Shown here one piece after another: positions 45,351-55,882 of a stretch of 64,000 nucleotides of DNA. The position numbers were made by a program, and so were the translations under genes. The notes under the pieces are model-generated. The model worked only from the letters and a program-made list of their open reading frames with translations, was not told where the DNA came from and did not search any database. Numbering within the stretch: the first letter of the stretch is position 1; the number at the start of each line of letters is the position of its first letter. This DNA is from Pleurotus ostreatus/Saccharomyces cerevisiae fusant (taxonomy: Eukaryota > Opisthokonta): NCBI GenBank assembly GCA_024196135.1, contig JAMQCK010000068.1, positions 1 to 64,000 of the forward strand. The letters run 5' to 3'.

Positions 45351-48300
45351 ATGGTCTGGATCCCGCCGCCCTCTGTGGCGGCATTGCGACACGCGCAGCG
45401 CATTGCGCATTCCTGGCAGCGGGTTGGGCTGAGCTGTGGTGCGTGTGGGGTATTGGGTGGTGTTCGTCGTCGGTGCTCATCGAGTCATCTGCCAGGCCGC
45501 CGCACGCTTCACACATCGTCCAGAGTGTGCGATGCGACCAGCGCGAGCCCCACCCTCGAGAGCACGCCCTACTCCTCACTCAGCGTCGGCGTGCCGAAGG
45601 AGATCTTCCCCAACGAGCGACGCGTCGCGCTCACCCCCGCCAACGCCGCTCTGCTCCGGAAGAAGGGCTTCAAGCAGGTCCTGATCGAGCGCGGCGCCGG
45701 CGCAGAGGCCCAGTTCACCGACGCTGCGTACGAGGCGGCGGGCGCAACGCTCGTCAGCCGCGATGAGTTATTCACTGGCTCGGATATTACTCTCAAGGTT
45801 CGGCCTCCCCTCAAGGGCGAGGAGGACGCGCGGTTGAAGGAAGGAAGCACGTCGATTTCCTTCCTCTACCCGGCCCAGAACCCCGATCTCGCAAAGACGC
45901 TTGCGGAGCGCAAGGTCAATGCATTCGCTGTGAGCCTTCCCAACTCCATTATACAATGTGCGCGGTGCCCTGATTGCGGTCATAGATGGACATGATACCC
46001 CGTATCTCTCGCGCGCAGGTCTTCGATGCACTGAGGTAGGTATCCTTGGCTATCCTTCGGCTAACAATTGTCACTGACATGGAATCCAGTTCGATGGCCA
46101 ACATCGCAGGGTACAAGGCAGTATTAGAGGCTTCCAATCACTTCGGACGTTTCTTGACAGGTCAAGTTACTGCCGCTGGGTGAGTACACTTTCTCAGTCT
46201 TCTACGCAAGCATGCTGACCCTCCTTATAGCAAAGTTCGTATCAAATTATAGCGGTCGACTATTTCCTGACGAAGCTTTGACAGATTCCTCCCGGCAAGG
46301 TTCTCGTGATTGGTGCCGGTGTTGCTGGTCTTAGCGCTATCGCTACCGTAAGAAACGCTTGTCACTTTCTCTCTCAGTATTGGACTGAATGCGACGCGAA
46401 CAGGCTCGCCGTCTTGGTGCTATCGTCAGAGGCTTCGATACTCGCTCGGTCGCTCGTGAACAGGTCCAATCGCTCGGTGCTGAATTCCTCGAGGTCTCCG
46501 TCCAGGAAGAGGGCGGCGGCGGTGGAGGCTACGCGAAGGAGATGTCCAAGGAGTTCATCGAAGCAGAGATGGCCCTCTTCATGGCGCAATGCAAGGACGT
46601 CGACATCGTGATCACAACGGTAAGGTGCTCTCCCGTGAAGGACAGGCAGTCTACTCACGTAGACGTAGGCTCTCATACCCGGCAAACCCGCCCCGAAGCT
46701 CATCACGGCTGAGATGGTCGCCGCTATGAAGCAAGGCTCCGTCATCGTTGACCTCGCAGCCGAAGCCGGCGGCAACTGCGCCCTCACCAAGCCCGGCGAG
46801 CTCAACGTCGTCAACGGCGTCACCATCGTCGGCTATACGGACCTCCCCTCGCGCCTCCCCACCCAGTCCTCGACGCTCTACTCGAACAACATCACCAAGT
46901 TCCTCCTCTCCCTCGGCGGCGACGGCAAGTTCGCCATCGACCTCTCCGACGAGGTTGTCCGCGGCTCGCTCGTCGTCCACAAGGGCCAAATTCTCCCGCC
47001 CGTCGAGCGCAAACTGCCCCCGCAGCCCACGCCGCGCCCGACCCCGTCTAAGGAGGAAGTCGCCGAAAGCAAGGCCCTCACCCCCTGGCAGCAAGCCACG
47101 CGCGAGGTCGCCGCCGTCACCGCGGGCATGGGCGGCGCCGTCGGCCTCGGCAAGGCCACCGGCGCGGCCTTCATGGACAACTTCTTCACCTTCGGCCTCG
47201 CGAGCCTCGTCGGCTACCGCGTCGTGTGGGGCGTCGTGCCCGCGCTGCACTCGCCGCTGATGAGCGTGACGAACGCGATCTCGGGTGTGGTGGGGATCGG
47301 GGGCTTGTTTATCATGGGCGGGGGCTATTTGCCGGGGACGGTGCCGCAGGCGCTGGGCGCGCTGTCGGTGCTGTTGGCGAGTGTGAATGTGGCGGGTGGG
47401 TTTGTGATTACGAAGAGGATGTTGGATATGTTCAAGCGTGAGTGATGAGTGGGGAAGGCAAGGATAGTGTGTACTGAAGTTGTGACAGGTCCTACCGATC
47501 CGCCCGAGTATAACTGGCTGTACGCGATTCCTGCGACTGTATTCACGGGCGGCTTCTTGGCTGCTGCGAGCACCGGCATGGCTGGACTGGTGCAAGCGGG
47601 TTACCTGACTAGCAGTCTGCTGTGCATAGGTAGGACGCATCCCTCTTGACCTCAAGTTGTACTCACTTTCCTCTAGGCTCGTTAACCGGCTTGTCCGCTC
47701 AGGCGACCGCGCGTCACGGCAACATCCTCGGTATGCTTGGCGTCGGCTCTGGCATTCTCACATCCCTCGCGGCTGTTGGCTTTCCGCCCGAAGTACTTGT
47801 GCAGTTTGCAGCGCTCGCTGCGATCGGAGGTACCTTCGGTACCATCATCGGACGCAGGACATCCGCAACAGAGCTCCCGCAAATGGTCGCAGCTCTTCAC
47901 AGGTATGCCCCCTCCATCCCTTCTCCCCTCCGCCCTTCCACCCCCTAACCCACCCCTCCCAGCGTCGTCGGCCTCGCCGCCGTCCTCACCTCCATCGGCT
48001 CCGTCGTCGCCGACCCCGCCCACGCCTCCACCCTCCACCTCGTCACCGCCTACCTCGGCGTCGTCATCGGCGGCATCACCTTCACCGGCTCCATCGTCGC
48101 CTTCCTCAAGCTCGCCGCGAAGATGTCCTCGCGCCCTCTCGCCCTCCCGGGGAAGCACCTCATCAACTCGGGGATCCTGGGCCTCAATGCGGCGACGATG
48201 GCGGCGTTCATTGCAAGCGCGCCGGCGGCGCCGGTTACGGCTGCGGCGTTTTTGGGCGCGAGCACGCTTTTGAGCTTTATTCAAGGGTTTACGACGACGG

Positions 48301-49561
48301 CGGCGATTGGGGGTGCGGATATGCGTGAGTTTGGGTGCGTTCAGGGAAGGGAATGGGGCTGATAAATGTGTGTAGCTGTCGTGATCACGGTGTTGAACGC
48401 GTATTCGGGCTTCGCGCTGGTCGCTGAAGGTGAGGGGTCCTCCATTGTTCCATGACGACTCGTTCTGACACAGGAGTGCAGGCTTTATGCTGGATAATCC
48501 ACTGCTCACGACTGTTGGCGCTCTGATCGGGACCAGTGGTTCGATTCTATCGTATATTATGGTTTGTCGTGCTTGATCCTTCGGGAATTCGACTGACAAT
48601 TGACAGTGTGTCGCGATGAATCGGTCTTTGACGAATGTCCTCTTCGGTGGAATAGCGCCCTCCGCACTGCAAGTAGACGCGAAGATAGAGGGTGTCATCA
48701 CCAAAACTTCAGTGGACGACACGGTGGAGGCTTTGTCGAACGCAGAGAACGTCATCTTGGTACGACGTGACCATCTTCTATTGAGAACTGTGGGCTCACA
48801 ACGTACGGAGGTTGTCGGTTATGGAATGGCTGTCGCGAAAGCGCAGTACGCTATCTCTGAAATATGCTCTATGCTACGTTCGAGGGGCGTGAACGTGCGG
48901 GTGAGTACAACACTCGATCTTTCCACTTCTCTGGTATAGCTAACAACATGCAGTTCGCCATCCACCCTGTCGCAGGGCGCATGCCTGGGCAATGCAACGT
49001 GCTGCTCGCGGAGGCGTCGGTGCCGTACGACAGTAAGTCAAGTAGTTCTCAGTCGATGGGCTCTCGCTGACATGTCTGCGCTATAGTTGTCCTCGAGATG
49101 GACGAGATCAACGACGATTTCAAGGAAACCGACGTGACGCTCGTCATCGGTGCCAACGATACCGTCAACCCGATTGCGCTCGAGCCGAACTCCTCTATTG
49201 CGGTAAGCTGTCCCCTCTTGTAGTGCTTTTGCAGTGTCTAAGGCTATGATTCACAGGGAATGCCCGTTTTGCACGCATGGAAATCCGTAAGCTTCGTGTT
49301 TTTGGCACCGTTGCCACAAATTTTGACCACCTCTGCAGAAACAAGTCATCGTGATGAAGCGCGGCATGTCGAGCGGCTACGCGGACGTTCCCAACCCGAT
49401 GTTCTTCATGCCGAACACGAAGATGCTGTTCGGGGATGCGAAGGATAGTTGTGAAGGTGCGTATCAATGCTAGCCTTCGAATTTGGCCAGCGTTCGATTG
49501 CGCTGATGCTAACGTTGAATCCTCAGCGATCAAGCGAGGCCTGGAAGGCAAGGGGCAGTAG
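45351..49561 (+). CDS. Mitochondrial proton-translocating NAD(P)+ transhydrogenase
   Basis: Twenty exons starting 45351-45438, 45496-45929, 45986-46035, 46090-46179, 46231-46234 (4 nt), 46285-46347, 46404-46619, 46669-47437 and ending 49339-49456, 49527-49561 give 1065 aa. A mitochondrial presequence ends near RRTLHTSSR. Domain I, the PntA/alanine-dehydrogenase fold, has [37 protein letters not shown] (NAD site) and [15 protein letters not shown]. The membrane domain II spans about residues 400-820 with many helices. Domain III carries the NADP(H) fold ([61 protein letters not shown]). It reduces NADP+ with NADH using the proton gradient of the inner membrane. Ascomycete yeasts lack it; it is known in other fungi as one fused chain. 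Intron 45439-45495 is in frame and open, so its removal is probable but not forced. Confidence 0.94.
46231..46234 (+). other. 4-nt microexon (CAAA) of the transhydrogenase gene
   Basis: The upstream exon ends GCTGG; the downstream one starts ATTCCTCCC. The strongly conserved AGK-(V/I)-PP sequence needs a glycine third base plus a lysine codon. CAAA between the TAG acceptor at 46228-46230 and the GTTCGT donor at 46235 supplies exactly that. Flanking introns are 51 and 50 nt. Confidence 0.75.
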
Positions 49562-50163
49562 TTGCCGGAGTTGATACCAATTGTATATTTACTGACGAAA
49601 ATCGATCATGGACTTTTCTCCCAAGGTGGTCGTTGCGCAATGCGCTTGCGGCATCAGCCAGAGTTGGAAGCGGAAGTGGAAGTGGAATACTGACCCAAAG
49701 TGTCATGTCAATGCACTTCCCACTCGTAAGGTATACTACTCGTGCAAAGGAAATCAAGTTATGCGCTGGCGGTAGTATCACACATCCATACATGAGGCGA
49801 CAGCGTTCAGTCCTAGCGGTTTGACAGGGCGTCTAGCGAAATTGCCACTCCTTCTAATGATAACCAGCATATTGGATTACGAACAAACCAGGAGATTGAG
49901 TACGAGTATAATTACATACTTAGTAACTTCAGCAAGAACTTCAGAGCGTGATACGACGCGACAGCCTAAGGGAAAGCAAGGGATACATGCAAGGGTAAAC
50001 CATCCAGACCGTTCCGCACTCTGGCTGAAATGAGAAGGTCGATGTGAATGAGAGTATGACGCGGGCCAGTTGAAGCGGCGACCGACTTCTGTTCGTTCTG
50101 GTTGATACATGAATAGGCGGTCGACGGGTCGGGAGTAGAACCGCACCTCAAGCAACTATTCGG
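49562..50163. other. Convergent intergenic region
   Basis: 602 AT-richer bases between the transhydrogenase stop and the stop of the minus-strand unknown gene. No ORF is supported. Confidence 0.5.
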
Positions 50164-50706
50164 TCACATCTTGGCTACCCTATACCACTTCGGCTCGTCA
50201 CCCTCCTGGTGAATATACTTCGCAACAGTGGTGACCTGCTCAGGGTCCGGCAGCGAGCTGGTTCGACGAGAGGAATTGTCCGCGAACACGATTGCTGGAG
50301 CTTTATGGTCCCCGTCGCGAACGAACGTCAGCTCGAAATTGTCCATGTTGCGCAAATCGAAGCGGTTCAGGCAGTGCCTGGGAATGATGGAATACAGGGC
50401 CTCCATCTCATTTCCCCACCAAGACTGGTACTCCTCCTCGTTGAGCCCCGGCGGCGCTGGGCCAAAGTGTGCGTCGTTGAAGGACTTCATGCCCTTCTCT
50501 GTGAGCATGAGGGCATACACCATGTGGCGGTGGCGTTTCTTGTGCGACGAGGTAGGGACGGGACGAGGGCGCCGTTCACGCCTTTTGGTCGTTGTCCGCG
50601 CCTTGCCCGTCCCAGAGGGCAATTCGTCGGCGAATGAGACTCGCTTCGAAGGAACAGCTAACGTAGAGGGCACATCCTCTCCAACAAGCACAGGAGGGTC
50701 TTGCAT
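50164..50706 (-). CDS. Uncharacterised three-copy family protein, copy A
   Basis: Single exon of 180 aa from ATG 50706 (an in-frame ATG at 50760 would add 18 residues). Layout: a short acidic head with KRVSFADE, a basic stretch (KRRERRPRPVPTSSHKKRHRH) that looks like a nuclear or nucleic-acid-binding patch, then a conserved body with MVYALMLTEKGMKSFN, HFGPAPPGLNEEEYQSWW, IPRHCLNRFDL, FADNSSRRTSSLPDP and a terminal AKYIHQEGDEPKWYRVAK. It aligns over its whole length with copy B (51209-51787) and more weakly with the broken copy C (55149-55663). I do not recognise the family; there is no signal peptide or membrane segment. Intronless genes are rare in this window, so spread by retroposition or a viral/mobile source is possible but unproven. 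Confidence 0.7.
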   Translation of the reverse strand: MQDPPVLVGEDVPSTLAVPSKRVSFADELPSGTGKARTTTKRRERRPRPVPTSSHKKRHRHMVYALMLTEKGMKSFNDAHFGPAPPGLNEEEYQSWWGNEMEALYSIIPRHCLNRFDLRNMDNFELTFVRDGDHKAPAIVFADNSSRRTSSLPDPEQVTTVAKYIHQEGDEPKWYRVAKM

Positions 50707-50760
50707 TGTTGAACTTGGTGGGAGCGGAGAAGACAATAGTGATGCCGCATGGCACTTCAT

Positions 50761-51208
50761 TGATCATTTCTTCCCCTTACGGTAGGCTCACTCAGAATTG
50801 CAGTAGCCCTCATCAAGTCAAACAAGGTCATGTTCACGGCCTTGAATCAGCGGAGTGGGTAATTCACGCGATGGGAGCCCAGTGCACTGCACTGCATAAG
50901 ACTTTACACGTCGAGGTCTCGCGTAGGTCGACACTGTCCTTCGCTATACGGAGCACCTCGCGCAGCAAACAAGTGATTGAGTAATATTACAAAGAAACAT
51001 TGAACAGAACAGCATGGGAAAGCAAGGACGTATGTGCGACGATGGAGGATCCGGATGATTGGGCTCGAGCAGATGTAATGTTTGTGTGACATGAAGGGGT
51101 GACGCGACTACAGCCCTTGAAGCCCTACGAGGCAAAGGTGCCCGATACGATCTAAATGCTTCGTGAACAAGTGCTGAGAGGTATAGAAAGGCCACGCACC
51201 TCGAGCGA
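50761..51208. other. Intergenic region between family copies A and B
   Basis: 448 bases with no gene. It is the upstream region of copy A; no obvious similarity to the upstream region of copy B was noticed. Confidence 0.5.
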
Positions 51209-51787
51209 CTAGTCACCCGTCTTGGCGAACCTATACCACTGGGCCTTGTCACCCTCCTGATGCATATACTTGGCGACCTCGGCGACGAGCTGCGGGGATG
51301 GCAGCGCACTGGTGCGACGAGAGGAGTTGTCTGCGAACGCCACTACCGATGCGAGAGTGTTCCCTTCACGGATGAGGGTTACCAGGCTCGGATTCGCAGC
51401 ATGCAGGTTGAAGCGGTGAATGCAGTGCCTAGGTATTATGGCGGACAGACTGCATTGCCGCTTTTCCCACCAGGTCTCGTACTGCTCCTCGGTGAGCCCC
51501 GCAGGCGGAGGTCCGAAGTGCTCCTCGTTGAACGCCTTCATTCCTTCCTCCGTGAGCTTGATGCCATAGACCATATGACGCTGACGAGGTCGCGGTTTCT
51601 TGCGCGACGAGGCAGTCGGATAAGGGCGTGCGGTGGTCGCCTTGGCGGCTGTTCGAGATTTGACCGTCTCGGGGGCGGTATCAGGCGCAAACAAGACGTG
51701 TTTGGGAGAGGTTTCCGACGTGTAGGGCGCGTCTTTCGCGTCCGCGACGGGAGCGGGAGCAGAGGTGCCTGCAGTGGTCGATGACAT
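51209..51787 (-). CDS. Uncharacterised three-copy family protein, copy B
   Basis: Single exon, 192 aa. It shares with copy A the KHVLFAPD head motif, a basic block ending RKKPRPRQRHMVYGIKL, then LTEEGMKAFNEEHFGPPPAG, the tryptophan pair ETWW, IPRHCIHRFNL, VAFADNSSRRTSALPSPQ and AKYMHQEGDKAQWYRFAK. Divergence is concentrated in the first 70 residues and in the loop before FADNSSRRTS, so the constrained parts are the LTExGMK helix, the IPRHCxxRF motif and the SSRRTS segment. Histidine and cysteine in PRHC and arginines in NSSRRTS could form an active or binding site, but this is speculation. It lies on the same strand as copies A and C; a plus-strand acidic gene separates it from copy C. Confidence 0.72.
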   Translation of the reverse strand: MSSTTAGTSAPAPVADAKDAPYTSETSPKHVLFAPDTAPETVKSRTAAKATTARPYPTASSRKKPRPRQRHMVYGIKLTEEGMKAFNEEHFGPPPAGLTEEQYETWWEKRQCSLSAIIPRHCIHRFNLHAANPSLVTLIREGNTLASVVAFADNSSRRTSALPSPQLVAEVAKYMHQEGDKAQWYRFAKTGD

Positions 51788-52761
51788 TGTCTTGGTCGAG
51801 GAAGGGCAGCAGGCTGACCTATATCACGCAAGCGTGGGATCCCGGGCCGGCACCCCGATGGCTGTGACGTGAGCGTGACACCTAATAATCAGCTTTCGTT
51901 GTTTACTAATACTATACAAAAAGCTCCGCCCTCTTCAACCTTGCCTTGCACCTGAGATCATGGGCTGGGCTCGCGCCCGGGCCCTGGACTCTTGTGACGC
52001 GCCTGACCTGACATCTGTCTTTCAAGAACATCATAAAATCATTTCGGGTCAATTACAACAGTAAGGGCGGGAGAGACCTTTCAAGGCAAGGTAACACGGT
52101 TTCTCAGTCGTACTGGCCCGTAGAAGACGCTCATTACCGGTAGCAGCCCGTCCATCCATCATGGTCACCGTCCGGACCGAACTCTTGCAGGTCGCAGCAG
52201 CGTTCAATGCGGAAGGGAGGATCCAGTAAATCGATTCTCCTCATGGCTTAACTCGTGCGCTCACGGTATGCGCACATCCACAGCCGCCACGCCACTGTCC
52301 ATTTATGCTCTCCCTTCAGATCCCTTTGTCCTCCTGTCCCCGAATGTACATCAAGTGGAACTTTGTCCGCGATTGCTGCGCGCAAGAAGCTTCTTCGCTG
52401 GCCTCGGCATTGCATACGTGCTTCTCCCCGAGTCTCGCGCTCCGAACCTGTGCTTATCGTCGAATCTCATCTCCGATGTGCCTCGGACAGTGAGCCCTAT
52501 CCCAGATGCCTCTTTCTAGATTCGAAGCCCGCGACATCGATAGCAGGCATGGGCGACGTGCCGCTGCAACCAACGTCCACTCATGTGCTCAGGACATTGC
52601 ACGAACAATGAACATCGCGACTAGTGCTCCCCGTTTGTCGAACAATGATACTCTTTCCTGTGCGCGCCCAGCTTCCTCCTTCGGCTGACACCTGCCCTGT
52701 ATATAAGCCTCGATGAACTTGCACGTCCTTCAGCTCATCGTCCTCCCTTCGCACATCACAC
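51788..52761. other. Divergent intergenic region
   Basis: 974 bases between the start of copy B and the start of the acidic gene. Short ORFs only. TATA box at 52700 on the plus strand. Confidence 0.5.
52700..52707 (+). promoter_or_regulatory. TATA box of the acidic gene
   Basis: TATATAAG lies 55 bases before ATG 52762 and is followed by pyrimidine-rich sequence. It supports the chosen start and transcription direction. Confidence 0.6.
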
Positions 52762-54736
52762 ATGCCACCCAAGCGATTCGTGACCCAAGCGGGGCACAGA
52801 GATGCCATCAGTTGTGCGTCGTCGTACGCGTTCAACAGCGGAAACAAGGAAGCCCCTTGGTACGGCGTCCAGAACCGCTATCTCTCCGACCTCCTCTCTC
52901 CGAACATGTCCCTTTATCCCCAGTACAGGCTGGACCTTCAGTCGTCCCTGTGGCAAAAGCGAGTGAAGGTCTCTTCCGCTCCAAATTCTGCAGCCGCCCC
53001 GAACCCTGCAGCACCATCGTCGACCCCTCCGTCGATCGCCGCGCCCCCCGCTGCGGCAGAACCCCGGCCGTCGGCCCACGATTCTCATGCGGCGGGCTCC
53101 CCCCAGCCCGGAGATGGCCCCGTTGACCTGCACCTGGATGACAACTCGGATCCTGACGAGTTGGATGCTCTGACGGCTGACACGCATTGTACGTACTCAC
53201 TTCAACTGCGCCAACTGGCATACTGATGTATTGTACGCAGATACGGACGAGGACAGCGAGGCAGAAAAGGCTAGATTCGTGGCCATGGTGAAGGTGAACA
53301 CTGGAGAGGGCGACGGAGAGGTGCAGAGTGACGAGGGCGATGGCGAGGTCGAGGGCGACGCTGAAGCCGAGGCGGGCGATAGCGGAACTGAGGGCGATGA
53401 CGAGGCTGAGAGCGACGAGGACGATGAGGGTGAGAAGGGCGTTAAGGGAGGCGACGAGGTCGAGAAAGGCGCGGAGGGCGTCGACGCACTTGAAGCCAAG
53501 AAGGGCGATGGCGTGGATGTGAACGAGGGCGATGGCGCATCAGATAGTTATCAGGAAGAGGGTGAAGTTGAGGACGAGGACGAGGACGTTATTGTCGATC
53601 TCGAGGTAGCCGCGGCTGCGTCCGATGGCTGTACAGACGACTCTGAGGATGAGGATCCCGAAGATGTATCCGAGGACGAGGACGCGGGCGGCGATGGTGA
53701 GCTCATCATCATCCTCACGAAGTCCGCACTTCACTGATCGCTGATCACTTCTTGCAGTGGAGAATGAGGGCGATCAGCAGGATGTCGATGGTGTTGTGGG
53801 AGATGGGCAGGAACACGAGGAGCAGCGGGCTACTCAAGAGGACGGTGCGAACGATCTCGAAGGTGCGCCTTAACTCGCCCAGTAGCAGGATCGAACGCTT
53901 ATCCGGTATCAGTCTCTGAAAACGCTCACGCCCCTCCGTCTGCCTCCGAACCCGTACCGCAAGCTCGTGAACTAAGATCTCGTGCCAATCAAGCGCAAGC
54001 GCAGGAAGCCGCTGCCTCTGAGACAGACGCGCCGGGTGCGCTCTATACTCTCGTTCCCCAATCTCGCGTCTGAATGATCACCCATCTAGATCCTGGCCAG
54101 CCCGCCAATCGGACTGCTCATCAATACACCAGTCCATTCCCTGATGGCAGGTCGGACACGAGCCGAAAGACGCTGAAGGACAAGAAGGCTATCTCACGGT
54201 ACCCCGACTTTGCCATCGCACACACCATCAGCGCCAAAATAAGTGCTGCGCCCGTGGGTGGAGAGGATGCTGCATTGCATGCCGTCAAGCTCGAGATCCA
54301 CTGTGGTCGCAAGACGCTGCACCGATGCCTTCTTCTCATCGAAGAGGATAAGCGGGCTCCGAGTCGCAGGACTACAGGCCGGGCTCGAGTCCGAGAAACT
54401 AATACGCAACTCGCGCAAGCCGCGGTCCAGCTCGTCGAGTATGTCTCCGCATACTTCCATGCCGTGCCACACTCTCCTGGGGTGATTGGCCGCGTGACTT
54501 CCGGTATATATTGGAAGTGGCTCTTCATCACTCGGCGGGAGGTGCCGCAGTACGATCCTGCCAACAAACAGATGAAGGCGGATAAAGTCAATCAAGACCT
54601 GCTGGACAAGTTGGTTACTAAGTACATCGAGGACACTCCCACCAACAACCTCGGTGACAAAGGGTCCGACCTCGCATTGAACGCGATGCGTAAGCGGTTC
54701 TACGAACTTGCTCGAGATTGCGCAAAGTCGCATTGA
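52762..54736 (+). pseudogene. Acidic protein with PD-(D/E)XK-like C-terminal part, interrupted by an in-frame TGA
   Basis: Exons 52762-53188, 53241-53696 and 53758-53862 are frame-consistent. They encode an N-terminal conserved start (MPPKRFVTQAGHRDAI, YLSDLLSPN), a proline/alanine linker and a very acidic repeat region rich in EGD and DED. A 20- or 26-nt gap from 53863 must be skipped to enter the next open stretch (SNAYPVSVSENAH to LVPQSRV). That stretch ends with TGA at 54071-54073, and the same frame continues at once with ATG 54074 for 220 codons. The last part contains ISRYPDFAIAH, then LLLIEEDKR and a glutamine-bearing helix (QLAQAAVQLVEY), the order of a PD...ExK nuclease core, and IYWKWLFI. 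Either this is one gene broken by a nonsense mutation or two genes with zero spacing. Nuclease activity is an inference from motif order only. Confidence 0.55.
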
Positions 54737-55148
54737 GTACTCGAGTAGAATGAATGCATGTAAACTGTACAGTACGACGTCGACTCCCGAAGGCACACCA
54801 ATTCACAATGATGGAATCATATGATATATTCTATATACCACCAATTGTGTCGTTGGAAAAAACATCAGTGAACGAATGATTTTCAACGCGACTATGTGAT
54901 GATTTGGTACGAGCGAAGATCTGGATCAGGGATAACAGAGATGGCATATGGCGATCCATGATCATTCTTTTCCTCCTGAGAAGCCCAGTTGCACTTCGTG
55001 GCTACACACGCCTGTATGAAAGTTGGCGCTGCACGTTCCAAGCACCATCGACGTAAACGTAAGCATTGTGTCGTGTGTATCGAGGCTTTGAGATGAAAGA
55101 CCACAATAGGAATCGATGCAGATATCTATCTCACCAGTCGTCATCACC
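54737..55148. other. Convergent intergenic region
   Basis: 412 AT-rich bases between the acidic gene and the decayed family copy C. No ORF supported; TATATTCTATATACC near 54822 may serve 3'-end formation. Confidence 0.5.
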
Positions 55149-55663
55149 CTACTTTGCAAAACTATGCCACCGCGGCTTGTCGCTCTGATGTATATACCTA
55201 GCGACCTCAGCGATACAATCCAGAGGCGCGGGCCTGCCAGTGCGACGAGAACGATTGTTCGCACACGCGACGGCTGGTACAATGGAATTTCCAGCTGAAA
55301 CCGCAATGAGTATGCCATGGTACACGTCGTGCGAGTCGAAGCGGTTGATGCAATGCCTTGGGATATCAGCAAATAATCTTCCTCGGCGCCGACTCCACCA
55401 GGCATGGTGCTCCGTCGGCTCAGGGCCGAGGTGCTCGGCACTGAACGACCTCATGCGTGAGCCAGATAGCGTAGTACATGCGCCATTTGCTTTACCTGTG
55501 CTGGGTAGTAGGCGGCTCGAGACGAGAGCTAATTTTCGCTTTGGTCTTGCGAGCACGCGACGTGTTTGCAGGGGGCGTAGCGGGAGTACTCGCCTCCACT
55601 GCACGAGGCACCGGTCGCGCCCTCTGATGCAGGTGGACGAGATTGGCCTGCTGTCGATGTCAT
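55149..55663 (-). pseudogene. Uncharacterised three-copy family, decayed copy C
   Basis: The C-terminal 110 codons keep the family landmarks in altered form: EHLGPEP, a W pair, IPRHCINRFDS, NNRSRRTGRP and ARYIHQ followed by WHSFAK. Upstream, the part matching MVY-(A/G)-I-x-LT lies in another frame, ending CTCACGCATGAG just where the conserved frame starts GCATGAGGTCG, and a TAA stop precedes it. Loss of 8 bases between the two short CATGAG-type repeats would explain the shift. With the stop and the frameshift, this copy is most likely a pseudogene unless an unrecognised intron rescues it. It lies on the same strand as copies A and B. Confidence 0.65.
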
Positions 55664-55882
55664 GGTCGGGAGCAAGGATGAGATCACGTCCAACGCAAGG
55701 ACCTTGAAGTCGGGTTCCCGGTCATTGCCGCTCGAGTTCTCATTTAGCCATTAAAGTGTGCCCAAACGAGATAAAACATGCATTGAAGCGAGGAATCATG
55801 TAACGGGTGCATAAGTGACCGTTAGGAGCCACTAATTTGTCGACAGTGAAGATGTATCGCCAAACAGAATGGTCCAGCGAAC

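Noticed and set aside
47887..48330. Proline/serine-rich alternative frames over the transhydrogenase membrane domain
   Set aside because: Frame-shifted readings of GC-rich coding DNA; the sense frame has clear transmembrane helices.
46651..48755. Two long minus-strand ORFs (334 and 357 codons)
   Set aside because: They lie antisense to well-conserved transhydrogenase exons, consist mostly of R, G, D and E runs, and mirror third-position GC bias.
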